Source: Paracoccaceae bacterium
GTDB lineage: Bacteria; Pseudomonadota; Alphaproteobacteria; Rhodobacterales; Rhodobacteraceae
Reading direction: 5' to 3'
Assembly: GCA_002402045.2 (NCBI GenBank)
Contig: NVUX02000101.1
Span: 1-36,205, forward strand
DNA length: 36,205 nt
In this document: one piece after another, positions 25,791 through 33,755 of the stretch
How the letters are laid out: every line of letters starts with the position of its first letter
Numbering within the stretch: position 1 is the first letter of the stretch
Notes under the pieces: model-generated
What the model was told of the DNA's origin: nothing
Seen by the model: only the letters and a program-made list of their open reading frames with translations
Databases searched by the model: none
Program-made: the position numbers and the translations under genes

Positions 25791-26486
25791 TTGAAATACC
25801 CTTTTCAGTTTCAGCTGAAACCGCTAGTGCTGCAACCTATGAAACAACACTGGCAAACCCTTCTCATCGTGGCGGCTATCTTCCTGCTTTGGAACACCCC
25901 GCTTATGATCCCGCTCAAAATTCTGATCGTGTTTTTTCATGAGCTTTCGCACGGGCTGGCGGCGCTGCTTACGGGGGGAAGTATTGAGAGCATATCTGTT
26001 TCGCCACAGCAGGGCGGGCTGACGGTAACGCGGGGCGGGTGGCTGTTTTTCATCACCTCGGCGGGCTATCTTGGCTCGTTGCTTATCGGAGTTTTGCTGT
26101 ATTTGGCGGCGCTCAACACAAAGGCCGACAAGCTGATCATGGGGGCGCTGGGGGCCACGATGCTGCTGGTGGCTGCGCTTTATATGCGCGAGCTGTTTGC
26201 ACTCGGGTTTACCATTGCGGCGGGGGCGGCGATGCTTTTGAGCGCCAAATACCTGCCCGAAAACATCAACGATGCAGCGCTGCGGGTATTTGGGCTGGTC
26301 AGCATGGGCTATGTTCCGTTTGATATTTTGAGCGATACGATTTTGCGCTCAAACCTGCGCTCTGATGCCTATAATCTTTCAACCCAAACCTACTTGCCAA
26401 CGGTGTTTTGGGGCGGGCTATGGCTGCTCATCAGTCTGGTGGTGATTTTCTACACTTTTAAGAGAAGTCAGCGCGCCAGCAGGTGA
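25791..26486 (+). CDS. M50-type membrane metallopeptidase (M50B-like)
   Basis: This integral membrane protein of 231 residues carries the zinc-binding HExxH as HELSHG in a hydrophobic helix (about residue 50), the hallmark of intramembrane site-2-type peptidases of the M50B-like family. About six further hydrophobic segments follow. GYVPFDILSDT near residue 180 may supply a third ligand Asp. There is no PDZ or CBS domain. The TTG at 25791 has AAAGGG eight nt upstream; an ATG at 25839 would drop 16 residues and lacks a site. Its substrate is unknown, and no sigma/anti-sigma pair is nearby. Confidence 0.82.
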   Translation: MKYPFQFQLKPLVLQPMKQHWQTLLIVAAIFLLWNTPLMIPLKILIVFFHELSHGLAALLTGGSIESISVSPQQGGLTVTRGGWLFFITSAGYLGSLLIGVLLYLAALNTKADKLIMGALGATMLLVAALYMRELFALGFTIAAGAAMLLSAKYLPENINDAALRVFGLVSMGYVPFDILSDTILRSNLRSDAYNLSTQTYLPTVFWGGLWLLISLVVIFYTFKRSQRASR

Positions 26487-26491
26487 CAAAA

Positions 26492-26509
26492 GCGACCTGT
26501 TTAGGTCGC
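26492..26509 (+). terminator. Hairpin after the M50-type gene
   Basis: GCGACCT (26492-26498) pairs perfectly with AGGTCGC (26503-26509) around a GTTT loop, 5 bp after the stop codon. The following GCTTGTGT has few T residues, so efficiency is uncertain. Confidence 0.5.
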
Positions 26510-26534
26510 GCTTGTGTAAGACGTGACCATTCCA

Positions 26535-26543
26535 TGCTATAAA
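26535..26543 (+). promoter_or_regulatory. Candidate extended -10 promoter of the MFS gene
   Basis: TGCTATAAA is an extended -10 motif 22 nt upstream of the MFS start codon. TTGTGT at 26512-26517 is the nearest -35-like sequence but is 20 nt away, so the promoter would depend on the extended -10. Confidence 0.35.
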
Positions 26544-26565
26544 GCTCGGCAAAAAGGGTCGCAAA

Positions 26566-27828
26566 ATGGGATATATTCTCAAAAACTCATGGGCATTGCT
26601 GCTGGGCATGTTCCTTTTAATGCTGGGCAACGGCACCCAAGGCACGCTGCTTTCGGTGCGCGGCGCGCTTGAGGGCTTTGGCCCCACCACCATGTCTTAT
26701 GTGATGGCGGCATATTACGTCGGCTTTTTGCTGGGCTCAAAACTGGCCCCGCAGCTTATTCGCCGCGTTGGGCATGTGCGGGTGTTTGCGGCGCTGGCGT
26801 CGCTGGTTTCTGCCGCCTTTATTGCCTTCGCGATGGCACCAGACCCATACGTTTGGGCGCTCCTTCGGCTGATCGTTGGTTTTGGGTTTTCGGGCGTTTA
26901 TGTGGTGGCCGAAAGCTGGCTGAACGATGCGGCCACCAATGAAACGCGGGGGCAGGCGCTCTCGGCGTATATGATCATCCAGATGCTGGGCTTTGTGCTG
27001 GCGCAGTTCCTTATTCTCATGGCCGACCCTTCGGGCTTTGTGCTGTTTGCCGTCATTTCGATACTGGTTTCGGTGTCTTTTGCGCCAATATTGCTTTCGG
27101 TTTCTCCTGCACCCGCCTTTCATGCCTCGCCACCAATGACCATGAAACGCTTGTTTAAAACTTCCCCATTGGGCACGGTGGGGGCGTTTATTTTGGGCGG
27201 TGTGCTCTCGGTGCTCTTCGGCATGACAGCGGTTTTTGCCACTGAAAACAACCTTGCGACCTCTGAAATATCGCTTTTGGTTGGCGTAACCTACCTTGGT
27301 GCCGTGGTTATGCAATACCCGATCGGCTGGATGTCTGACCGGATGGACCGGCGCTTGCTGATCGTAATTGTAACCGGATTTTCGGCTGTCAGCATCGCCC
27401 TGGCTCTGCCTTTTACAGGGTCTTTTTATATGCTTCTGGCGCTGGGGTTCTTGATAGGCGCTACGGCCACCCCGCTTTACTCGCTGCTGATTGCGCACAC
27501 AAACGATTACTTGGAGCCAGAGGACATGGCAAATGCCTCAGGTGCCTTGGTGTTTTTGAATGGTGTCGGCGCGGCTGGCACGCCTGTTCTGGTGGGCCTC
27601 GCGATGAGCCGTTACGGCCCCAACAGCTATTACTATGCGCTGATATTGCTGATGGGCAGCATTGCGCTTTACGGCGCTTTCCGGATGACCCGCCGCGAGG
27701 CTATTCCGGTAGAAGACACCATGAGCTATACGCCTGTTATGCCGCAATCTACCCCGATTGCTGCCGAAGTTGCGCAAGAAGTTGCCATTGAGGCAGCGGA
27801 AGCCGAGGAGGACGAGCACGCGACGTAA
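26566..27828 (+). CDS. MFS transporter
   Basis: This is a twelve-helix major facilitator of 420 residues in the inner membrane. The loop between helices 2 and 3 reads GSKLAPQLIRRVGHVRVF (motif A region). The second-half counterpart is YPIGWMSDRMDRR (about residue 255). GVYVVAESWLNDAATNETRGQAL in the first half resembles the YfcJ/UMF-like group of MFS proteins of unknown substrate. The C-terminal 35 residues are an acidic cytoplasmic tail (EVAQEVAIEAAEAEEDEH). It is alone, with an extended -10 promoter upstream; DUF924 follows after 69 bp. Confidence 0.92.
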   Translation: MGYILKNSWALLLGMFLLMLGNGTQGTLLSVRGALEGFGPTTMSYVMAAYYVGFLLGSKLAPQLIRRVGHVRVFAALASLVSAAFIAFAMAPDPYVWALLRLIVGFGFSGVYVVAESWLNDAATNETRGQALSAYMIIQMLGFVLAQFLILMADPSGFVLFAVISILVSVSFAPILLSVSPAPAFHASPPMTMKRLFKTSPLGTVGAFILGGVLSVLFGMTAVFATENNLATSEISLLVGVTYLGAVVMQYPIGWMSDRMDRRLLIVIVTGFSAVSIALALPFTGSFYMLLALGFLIGATATPLYSLLIAHTNDYLEPEDMANASGALVFLNGVGAAGTPVLVGLAMSRYGPNSYYYALILLMGSIALYGAFRMTRREAIPVEDTMSYTPVMPQSTPIAAEVAQEVAIEAAEAEEDEHAT

Positions 27829-27897
27829 GTTTACCCTTGCCCGAATCAATATTTAGCCGTTTAGCTAGATATAGGCACAATCTTGGGGAACAAGCTG

Positions 27898-28473
27898 ATG
27901 ACCATAACACCTGACGAAATTATTGATTTTTGGCAAAAAGACGTGGGGCAAAAAGGCTGGTATATCGTTGATGCCGCGGTTGATCAAAAAATCCGCGACC
28001 GCTACCTCGACTTTTGGCATGATATTCGCGCGGGCGAGTATGATAAATGGACATGTAATGCCAAAGGCGCGCTGGCCATGTTGATCGCGATTGACCAATT
28101 CCCGCGCAACATGTTTCGCGGCTCTGGGGATAGCTTTGCGACCGATAGCAAGGCGCGCTGCATCGCGAAACGCGCGATATTTTCAGGGCAAGACCTGACG
28201 GTTGAAGAGCCAATGCGGCAGTTTTTCTACCTGCCACTTATGCATTCCGAAGTGCTGGCTGACCAAGATACCAACATGCGGATGTTTAAACAGAATATGT
28301 CTGGTGAGGGCCGCTTTTTGCACCCGCGCGCCCATCGTGAAGTTATCCGCAAGTTTGGGCGGTTTCCGTATCGCAACAAGGCGATGGGGCGGATGTCCAC
28401 TCAAGCCGAAAAGGACTACGTGGCGGCGGGTGGCTATGGGCTAACGGTTAAGGAAATTCAGGCGCAGGTTTAG
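27898..28473 (+). CDS. DUF924 family protein
   Basis: DUF924 proteins are soluble, all-helical (TPR-like) and of unknown biochemical role. The family marks are IIDFWQKD at the start, ALAMLIAIDQFPRNMFRGS, FFYLPLMHSE and HREVIRKFGRFPYRNKAMGR. At 191 residues the length is normal. GGGGA at 27885-27889, eight nt before 27898, supports this ATG; a TTG at 27883 would add five residues. It may be cotranscribed with the MFS gene (69 bp gap). Confidence 0.93.
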   Translation: MTITPDEIIDFWQKDVGQKGWYIVDAAVDQKIRDRYLDFWHDIRAGEYDKWTCNAKGALAMLIAIDQFPRNMFRGSGDSFATDSKARCIAKRAIFSGQDLTVEEPMRQFFYLPLMHSEVLADQDTNMRMFKQNMSGEGRFLHPRAHREVIRKFGRFPYRNKAMGRMSTQAEKDYVAAGGYGLTVKEIQAQV

Positions 28474-28491
28474 CGTTGTCATAGATAGAAT

Positions 28492-28521
28492 ACTTGGGCC
28501 GAAATTGCCTTCAGCCCAAGT
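28492..28521 (+). terminator. Inverted repeat after the DUF924 gene
   Basis: ACTTGGGC (28492-28499) and GCCCAAGT (28514-28521) form an 8-bp stem with a 14-nt loop, 18 bp after the stop, followed by TTAAAT. This is a possible weak terminator. The remaining bases to 28715 hold no gene that I can support. Confidence 0.4.
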
Positions 28522-28715
28522 TTAAATCATTCGCCGCTAACTAAAACCTGCCAAGCTTTCAAAGCGAAGTTTTGGCAAAAAACCATTTGGCCAACCCAAG
28601 TGGAAATCGACTTGAAAACGTAGTGGGTCCAGAGTGGGTGCCGATGCCGAATTTCTGTATTTTTGTGTCCGCAAGCGAACAACTTTATCCCCGAAAGCAT
28701 TGAAAATAAGAAAAA

Positions 28716-28791
28716 TGGAGCGGGCGAAGGGGCTCGAACCCTCGACATTCAGCTTGGGAAGCTGATGCTCTACCAACTGAGCTACACCCGC
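28716..28791 (-). tRNA. tRNA-Gly (anticodon CCC)
   Basis: On the minus strand a full cloverleaf folds. The acceptor arms are GCGGGTG and CGCCCGC with one G-T pair. The D arm is GCTCAGTTGGTAGAGC, and the anticodon stem TCAGC/GCTGA encloses loop TTCCCAA (anticodon CCC). The T arm is GAGGG-TTCGAGC-CCCTT. CCA is encoded (28718-28716) and is followed by a run of T, which would end transcription. It reads GGG glycine codons. Confidence 0.96.
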
Positions 28792-28800
28792 AATAAGGAA

Positions 28801-28829
28801 GATTTAGCGCGGTGCTGGCGCGGCGTCAA
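28801..28829 (-). promoter_or_regulatory. Promoter of tRNA-Gly
   Basis: On the minus strand TTGACG (28829-28824) and TAAATC (28806-28801) are separated by exactly 17 nt. The -10 ends 9 nt before the tRNA 5' end, as expected for a stable RNA gene. Confidence 0.65.
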
Positions 28830-28893
28830 TGCGATTGTGGTTGCCATGTGGGAAAATCCGGCCATTATGTGAACAAGCGTTCAGGAGATGAAA

Positions 28894-30126
28894 ATGGATT
28901 TAGGTATTACCAAAAAAGTGGCCCCGCTGATTGAGGCTGTGCGGGAGATGGTGACGGCCGAAATTGTGCCGTTGGAAGAGGAGTACGGCCGCGAGGTTGG
29001 CAAGGGCGGAGACCGTTTTGTATATACCACTCGGATGACCGAGATTCTGGAGGGGTTAAAGGCAGAGGCGCGGGCGCGCGGGCTATGGAATTTTTGGCTG
29101 ACGAATAGCGATAAGGGCTACGGGCTGAGCACGGTTGAATATGCTTTCTTGGCCGAAGAAATGGGAAAAACCCCGCTCGGGGCCGAGGTGTTTAACTGCT
29201 CGGCGCCTGATACCGGCAATATGGAAGTGTTGGAGCGCTACGGCACAGCGGATCATAAAGAAAAGTGGCTAACGCCCTTGCTGAACGGAGAAATTCGCTC
29301 TGCGTATTTGATGACAGAACCGGATATGGCCAGCTCTGATGCGACCAATATCTCGATGTCTTGTGTGCGTGAGGGCGATGAATATGTGCTGAATGGCGAA
29401 AAATGGTGGGCTAGCGGGGCAGGGGACCCGCGCTGTGCGATTTACATCGTTATGGTGAAAACCGGCGGGGAAGGCGCGCAGAAATATCGGCAGCACTCAA
29501 TGGTTTTGGTGCCAGCGGATGCTGCGGGTGTTGAGGTGCTGCGCCCGATGCAAGTTTACGGGCATGATGATGCGCCGCATGGGCATATGCATATCAAATT
29601 TACCGATGTGCGGGTGCCAGTTGAGAGCCTGCTGCTCGGGGAAGGGCGGGGCTTTGAAGTTTCGCAGGGGCGGCTTGGGCCGGGGCGGATTCATCACTGC
29701 ATGCGGGCCATTGGCCATGCTGAAAATGCGCTGGAACTGATGTGCAAGCGCGGGTTGGCGCGGGAGGCTTTTGGCAAGAAAATCGCGCATTTGGGGGCCA
29801 ATTACGATATTATCGCCGAGTGCCGGATGGATATTGAGCAGGCGCGGTTACTGTGCCTGAAAGCGGCGTGGATGATGGACCAAGGGGATGCCAAAGCGGC
29901 CGCGCCGTGGATTAGCATGATCAAGGTGGTGGCCCCGAAAATGGCGCTTAAAGTTGTGGATGAAGCGGTGCAAATGTATGGCGCTCAGGGGATTTCACAA
30001 GATACGCCACTGGCGGCAAGCTGGACACATGTGCGCACGCTGCGGCTGGCAGATGGGCCGGATGCAGTGCATCGTCGACAGGTGGCGCGCGCGGAGCTTC
30101 GGCAATATACCAACGAGAAAATTTAA
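28894..30126 (+). CDS. Acyl-CoA dehydrogenase (ACAD10/11-like)
   Basis: This FAD enzyme of 410 residues oxidises acyl-CoA at the alpha-beta bond. YLMTEPDMASSDATNI (FAD/substrate region, about residue 135), GEKWWASGAGDPRC, REAFGKKIAHLGANYDIIAEC and the C-terminal VQMYGAQGISQDTPLA match the long-chain/ACAD10-11 branch rather than short-chain enzymes. AGGAG at 28883-28887 is six nt before the ATG at 28894; the ATG at 28888 touches the site and is less likely. Its stop overlaps the ATG of the APH-type kinase gene (TAATG), so the two are coupled. In vertebrate ACAD10 and ACAD11 these two activities are fused and act on 4-hydroxyacyl-CoA. Confidence 0.93.
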   Translation: MDLGITKKVAPLIEAVREMVTAEIVPLEEEYGREVGKGGDRFVYTTRMTEILEGLKAEARARGLWNFWLTNSDKGYGLSTVEYAFLAEEMGKTPLGAEVFNCSAPDTGNMEVLERYGTADHKEKWLTPLLNGEIRSAYLMTEPDMASSDATNISMSCVREGDEYVLNGEKWWASGAGDPRCAIYIVMVKTGGEGAQKYRQHSMVLVPADAAGVEVLRPMQVYGHDDAPHGHMHIKFTDVRVPVESLLLGEGRGFEVSQGRLGPGRIHHCMRAIGHAENALELMCKRGLAREAFGKKIAHLGANYDIIAECRMDIEQARLLCLKAAWMMDQGDAKAAAPWISMIKVVAPKMALKVVDEAVQMYGAQGISQDTPLAASWTHVRTLRLADGPDAVHRRQVARAELRQYTNEKI

Positions 30127-31130
30127 TGGATTTCAAACGGATAACCGAATATCTTGAAGCGGAAGTCGAGGGTTTTGAAGGGTCGGTTGAGGCCGCTAAA
30201 ACCCCGAGTGGGCAGAGCAATCCGACGTACATTCTTACCACGCCAAGTGGTAAATATGTGCTGCGGAGCAAGCCAGCGGGCAAGTTGCTGAAATCGGCCC
30301 ACGCTGTGGATCGTGAGTTCAGGGTTTTGCGGGCGCTGCATGCCGAGGGGCTTCCGGTTCCGGAGGTTTTTGTGCTGTGCGATGACCGCGCGGTCTCTGA
30401 AACCATGTTTTACCTCATGGCCTTTTCTGAGGGGGAAAACTATGGCGACCCGAGGCTGCCGGACAGCATGCCTGAGGGCCGCCGCGCAGTTTATGACCAG
30501 ATGAACAAGGGGCTGGCGGCGGTGCATTCGGTGGACCTCGCCAAAGCTGGGCTGCTGGATTATGGCCCGCCCGGGAGCTATTTTGAGCGTCAACTTAGCC
30601 GTTGGAGCAAGCAATATGAGGCCAGTGCAACCGAGGCCATTCCGGCCATGGGTGCACTAATAAGCTGGCTTGGCAGCCACATGCCGCCTGACGATGGCAC
30701 CGTGACTTTGGTGCATGGGGATTGGCGCATTGATAATCTGCTGTTTGATAAAAAAACCAACGCCTTAACGGCTATTCTTGATTGGGAGCTTTCAACCCTT
30801 GGCCATCCGCTAGCCGACCTTGGCGCGCAGCTTATGCAGTGGCAAATGCCTGTGGGCGCCGAGGGGCGGGGCTTGGCGGGGGTGGACCGTGCGGCGTTGG
30901 GTATTCCGAGTGATGAGGCCTATGTGGCGGCATATGCGACGCGCATGAATATACCGGTGCCGGATATGCGGTTTTACGTGGCCTTCAGCTTTTTTAGAAT
31001 GGCCGCAATTCTGCAAGGCGTGAAACGGCGGGCCTTGGACGGCAATGCCTCTAACCCGCAAAAGGCGCTGGAGTTGGGCGCGTATGTGGGGCTTTTTGCC
31101 GAGGCCGGACTGGCGCGGGCTAAAGCTTAG
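30126..31130 (+). CDS. Aminoglycoside-phosphotransferase-fold kinase, ACAD10/11 type
   Basis: The APH/choline kinase fold shows the nucleotide region SNPTYILTTPSGKYVLRSKP (residues 31-50), the catalytic loop VHGDWRIDNLLF (about residue 197) and the metal-binding ILDWELSTLGHPLADLG (about residue 217). This last form, with WELSTLG and DLG, is typical of the kinase half of ACAD10/11 and of LvaA-like proteins, which phosphorylate 4-hydroxyacyl-CoA, and not of antibiotic resistance enzymes. The one-base overlap with the dehydrogenase gene supports a joint pathway. The 3' end overlaps the convergent sensor kinase gene by 4 bp. Confidence 0.9.
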   Translation: MDFKRITEYLEAEVEGFEGSVEAAKTPSGQSNPTYILTTPSGKYVLRSKPAGKLLKSAHAVDREFRVLRALHAEGLPVPEVFVLCDDRAVSETMFYLMAFSEGENYGDPRLPDSMPEGRRAVYDQMNKGLAAVHSVDLAKAGLLDYGPPGSYFERQLSRWSKQYEASATEAIPAMGALISWLGSHMPPDDGTVTLVHGDWRIDNLLFDKKTNALTAILDWELSTLGHPLADLGAQLMQWQMPVGAEGRGLAGVDRAALGIPSDEAYVAAYATRMNIPVPDMRFYVAFSFFRMAAILQGVKRRALDGNASNPQKALELGAYVGLFAEAGLARAKA

Positions 31131-32425
31131 CGCGGAATAACGATTTTGGCGCTTAACCCGCCCAAATCATCGCTTTTACCCAGTTCAAAAGTGCCGCCAT
31201 GGGCGCGCGCAATATCAAGCGTGATGCTCAGCCCAAGCCCCACACCGGCGTGGTGGCCCCGTGCTTCATCTAGCCGCGCAAAGGGTTGCAAGGCGCGCTC
31301 AAAGTCCTCGGGCGCGATGCCCGGCCCGTCATCTTCCACACGGTATTCTAAAAACCGCTGGCTAAGTGTCACTGATAATCTAACCGTGTTGCCGTATTGT
31401 TGCGCGTTGCCAATAAGGTTTTGCAGAGCGCGGGAGATGGCGTCTTTGCGCAGTACCACGTTGCTAATATCGGCGGTTGACTGGCGGACAACTACCGAAA
31501 TATCGCCATACTTGTGGGCAATTTCATGGGCGAGCGCTATTGGGTCTACCGGCTGGCCCGCCTCGGTTTGGTTATCCCGAGCAAAGGCCAAAAATCCGTC
31601 AAGCATCTGTTCCATTTCGGTAATGTCGGCTTTTAGCTCTTCGGTGTCGTCCATAAACTCTAGGGCCAGCTTCATGCGGGTAAGGGGCGTGCGCAGATCG
31701 TGGCTAACACCTGAGAGCATTTGCGTGCGTTGCTCCACCTGCCGCTCCAACTTGTTGCGCATGCTCAGGAAGGCCAGCGCGGCGCGGCGCACCTCGGTGG
31801 AGCCAGCAGGGTGGATAGGTGCATCGCGGCCCTTGCCGTAAGCCTCGGCGGCTTCGGCCAGCCGGTTAATAGGGCGGGTTTGGTTGCGCAGAAACATAAT
31901 GGAAATGACGGTCAGGATGATGGAGGTGAAAAGCATAAGCACTAAAAGCTGGTGAGGGTTGATCGCGGTCACACGCCCCCGCGAAATCACTGCCTCTAGC
32001 TGGCCTTTTTTGAGCTGAATTTTAAGCGCCACCCGGCCCGCAACGCTCAAAAGGTCCACCGAAAGGGGCTGCTCGATATCGCGGTGCAGCGTGTTGATGA
32101 GGGTTTTGCCCGACAGGTCATAAAACACGACACGGTCTGGCGGTAAGGGCCGAGAATCCGGGGTAAGCAACAGCAACATTTCCAGATTTACCGAAATTTC
32201 GTCAAGCGCCGCCTGTGGGTCTTCTGAGCGGGCCACCTGCTCAATAGCGAATTTGAGCTCAAGGATGACCGAAGCCGCCATTTGCTCGGTTACGCTTTGA
32301 AAATGGCGCTGGATAAACACTTGACCGACCACCAGTTGCAGCCCGATCATCGGAAGCAACAGAATGAGCACCGCCCGCCCAAAGAGCGAACGCGGCATGT
32401 ATCGCTTGAGCCAGCCAAAATTCAT
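31127..32425 (-). CDS. Sensor histidine kinase, EnvZ-like
   Basis: This inner membrane sensor of 432 residues has a TM helix at about 15-38, a periplasmic domain (about 40-155), a second TM (about 162-183) and a HAMP domain (about 184-235, RNQTRPINRLAEAAEAYGKG). The H-box is GVSHDLRTPLTRMKLALEFM (phosphorylated His, about residue 246). The ATPase domain has N-box NLIGNAQQYG, G1 DDGPGIAPED and G2 GVGLGLSI. The DLRTPLTR form is that of the EnvZ/OmpR class. No response regulator gene is adjacent: downstream is the APH-type kinase and upstream, divergently, the hydrolase. Its partner is therefore unlinked and its stimulus unknown. Confidence 0.92.
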   Translation of the reverse strand: MNFGWLKRYMPRSLFGRAVLILLLPMIGLQLVVGQVFIQRHFQSVTEQMAASVILELKFAIEQVARSEDPQAALDEISVNLEMLLLLTPDSRPLPPDRVVFYDLSGKTLINTLHRDIEQPLSVDLLSVAGRVALKIQLKKGQLEAVISRGRVTAINPHQLLVLMLFTSIILTVISIMFLRNQTRPINRLAEAAEAYGKGRDAPIHPAGSTEVRRAALAFLSMRNKLERQVEQRTQMLSGVSHDLRTPLTRMKLALEFMDDTEELKADITEMEQMLDGFLAFARDNQTEAGQPVDPIALAHEIAHKYGDISVVVRQSTADISNVVLRKDAISRALQNLIGNAQQYGNTVRLSVTLSQRFLEYRVEDDGPGIAPEDFERALQPFARLDEARGHHAGVGLGLSITLDIARAHGGTFELGKSDDLGGLSAKIVIPR

Positions 32426-32471
32426 GGCTAAGGGTTAAGCGGCGAGGGGCAATAGCGCAAGGGGGCGCAGA

Positions 32472-33350
32472 ATGTTTAACAAAGAGCATAATCCGGAAAT
32501 AGGCGTGGCTGAGGATTTGGCCGAGGGGCTAAGCGTGGTCACCGCGCCCAATGCCAGCCCGATGACATTTACCGGCACCCAAAGCTATATCTTGGGAGAT
32601 AGCGAGGTGGCGATAATTGACCCGGGGCCAAATGACCCTGCGCATTTTGCGGCGCTTAAAAAGGCCGTAGCCGGGCGGCGGATAAGTCATGTTTTTGTGA
32701 CCCATTCACATGTGGACCACTCGCCGCTCGCCAAGGATTTTGAAGCGCCTGTGCTGGCGTTTGGGCCGAGCGGTGCCGGGATGAGCGATGTGATGCTGGC
32801 CCTTAAGGACCATGAGGGCGGTGAGGGGATAGACACGGATTTTGCGCCAGACCAGATGTTGGCTGATGGCGATATTGTTAAGGGGGACGGCTGGTCGCTA
32901 GAGGCAGTGCATACGCCCGGCCATATGTCTAACCACCTGTGCTTTGCTTTTGAGGGCGGGTTGCTGAGTGGTGACCATGTGATGGCATGGTCCACCACGC
33001 TGGTGTCTCCGCCAGATGGGGACCTGACGCAATTTATGGCGTCACTACGCAAGCTACAAGCCCGCGATGATGCGCGCTATTTCCCCGGCCACGGACCGGT
33101 GCTGGAAGATCCGCAGGCAATGCTGGCGTATCAGATATCGCATCGCCTAGACCGCGAGGCGCAGATACTGTCTGCCCTGCCGGGGAAGATACCGGCCCTC
33201 ACGGCAGCCATTTATAAAAATCTGGATAGCCGGTTATTGCCGATGGCCGCGCGCAATGTGTTTTCGCATTTGGTTGATCTATGCCATCGGGGGAAAGTGC
33301 ACTGCCATGGCCCGCTCCGCTTTGATGGGCATTTTGAATTGGCGGGCTAA
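32472..33350 (+). CDS. Metallo-beta-lactamase-fold hydrolase, LACTB2-like
   Basis: This soluble hydrolase of 292 residues has the zinc ligands in THSHVDHS (about residue 77), TPGHMSNH (about 150), LSGDHVM (about 168) and FPGHGP. The C-terminal 70 residues (HRLDREAQIL, VDLCHRGKVHC) form a winged helix as in LACTB2-type proteins, some of which are endoribonucleases. Substrate unknown. AAGGGGG upstream of 32472 is a strong ribosome binding site. It diverges from the sensor kinase gene across only 46 bp. Confidence 0.9.
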   Translation: MFNKEHNPEIGVAEDLAEGLSVVTAPNASPMTFTGTQSYILGDSEVAIIDPGPNDPAHFAALKKAVAGRRISHVFVTHSHVDHSPLAKDFEAPVLAFGPSGAGMSDVMLALKDHEGGEGIDTDFAPDQMLADGDIVKGDGWSLEAVHTPGHMSNHLCFAFEGGLLSGDHVMAWSTTLVSPPDGDLTQFMASLRKLQARDDARYFPGHGPVLEDPQAMLAYQISHRLDREAQILSALPGKIPALTAAIYKNLDSRLLPMAARNVFSHLVDLCHRGKVHCHGPLRFDGHFELAG

Positions 33351-33492
33351 CCCACCATTTTGCTGCCTAATTTTGCAATTTCGCCTTTTTTAACGGGCCG
33401 TAAACTGCTGAGGTTGCTTATGGCGACGTAATCGCACGCCCGCTCTCTGAGCGCCATCAGCAACAATTTTTCGAACTTTGGCAATTATCCTC

Positions 33493-33521
33493 TTGTGACC
33501 TCAAATCGGCTTTGCTATATC
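33493..33521 (+). promoter_or_regulatory. Promoter of tRNA-Asn
   Basis: TTGTGA (33493-33498) and TATATC (33516-33521) are 17 nt apart, and the -10 ends 30 nt before the tRNA. The bases from 33351 to 33492 hold no gene that I can support. Confidence 0.5.
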
Positions 33522-33551
33522 GCCCTCACCAACGCTTAAAGCGTGGCCTGT

Positions 33552-33626
33552 TCCGGCGTAGCTCAGTGGTAGAGCAGTTGACTGTTAATCAATTTGTCGT
33601 AGGTTCGATCCCTACCGCCGGAGCCA
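33552..33626 (+). tRNA. tRNA-Asn (anticodon GTT)
   Basis: The cloverleaf is complete. The acceptor arm is TCCGGCG with CGCCGGA. The D arm is GCTCAGTGGTAGAGC, and the anticodon stem GTTGA/TCAAT encloses loop CTGTTAA (anticodon GTT). The T arm is GTAGG-TTCGATC-CCTAC. CCA is encoded at 33624-33626. A phage-type integrase starts 129 bp downstream, so this gene is the likely attachment site of the element to the right. Confidence 0.96.
33590..33626 (+). other. Predicted attachment site in the tRNA-Asn 3' half
   Basis: Tyrosine integrases next to a tRNA usually recombine in its anticodon-to-3' segment, leaving the tRNA intact. The integrase gene lies just downstream with phage-type genes beyond, so the left junction should fall within these bases. 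The matching copy at the other end is not in the window, so the exact core cannot be given. Confidence 0.4.
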
Positions 33627-33692
33627 GAAAACCCCCGCATACATCACCTAACTCACTGACAAACAACACAAAATAGATATATAAAATTGTGT

Positions 33693-33722
33693 TTGACTTG
33701 TGTTGTGGTTGTTTTGCATAAC
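33693..33722 (+). promoter_or_regulatory. Candidate promoter of the integrase gene
   Basis: TTGACT (33693-33698) and CATAAC (33717-33722) are 18 nt apart, the second being the end of the first TTGCATAAC repeat. An inverted repeat ACAACACAA (33663-33671) / TTGTGTTGT (33698-33706) flanks the region. A regulator binding the repeats would cover the -10. Confidence 0.4.
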
Positions 33723-33746
33723 TATTTGCATAACAAATTGCATAAC
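33714..33746 (+). repeat. Three direct repeats of TTGCATAAC upstream of the integrase gene
   Basis: Exact copies lie at 33714-33722, 33726-33734 and 33738-33746, each starting 12 bp after the previous, with 3-nt spacers TAT and AAA. The last is followed by GGGG, the ribosome binding site of the integrase. Candidate roles are arm-type integrase binding sites, an excisionase site or an operator. The spacing of 12 bp is a little over one helix turn. Confidence 0.75.
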
Positions 33747-33755
33747 GGGGTCGAA

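Noticed and set aside
26737-27498. Long minus-strand frame inside the MFS gene
   Set aside because: The product is Arg/Gln/His-rich without domains and lies wholly antisense to a clear transporter.
33687-33755. Longer integrase start translating the TTGCATAAC array
   Set aside because: It would encode a repeated LHN-type tail with no homology and lacks a ribosome binding site, while the ATG at 33756 has GGGG at good spacing.
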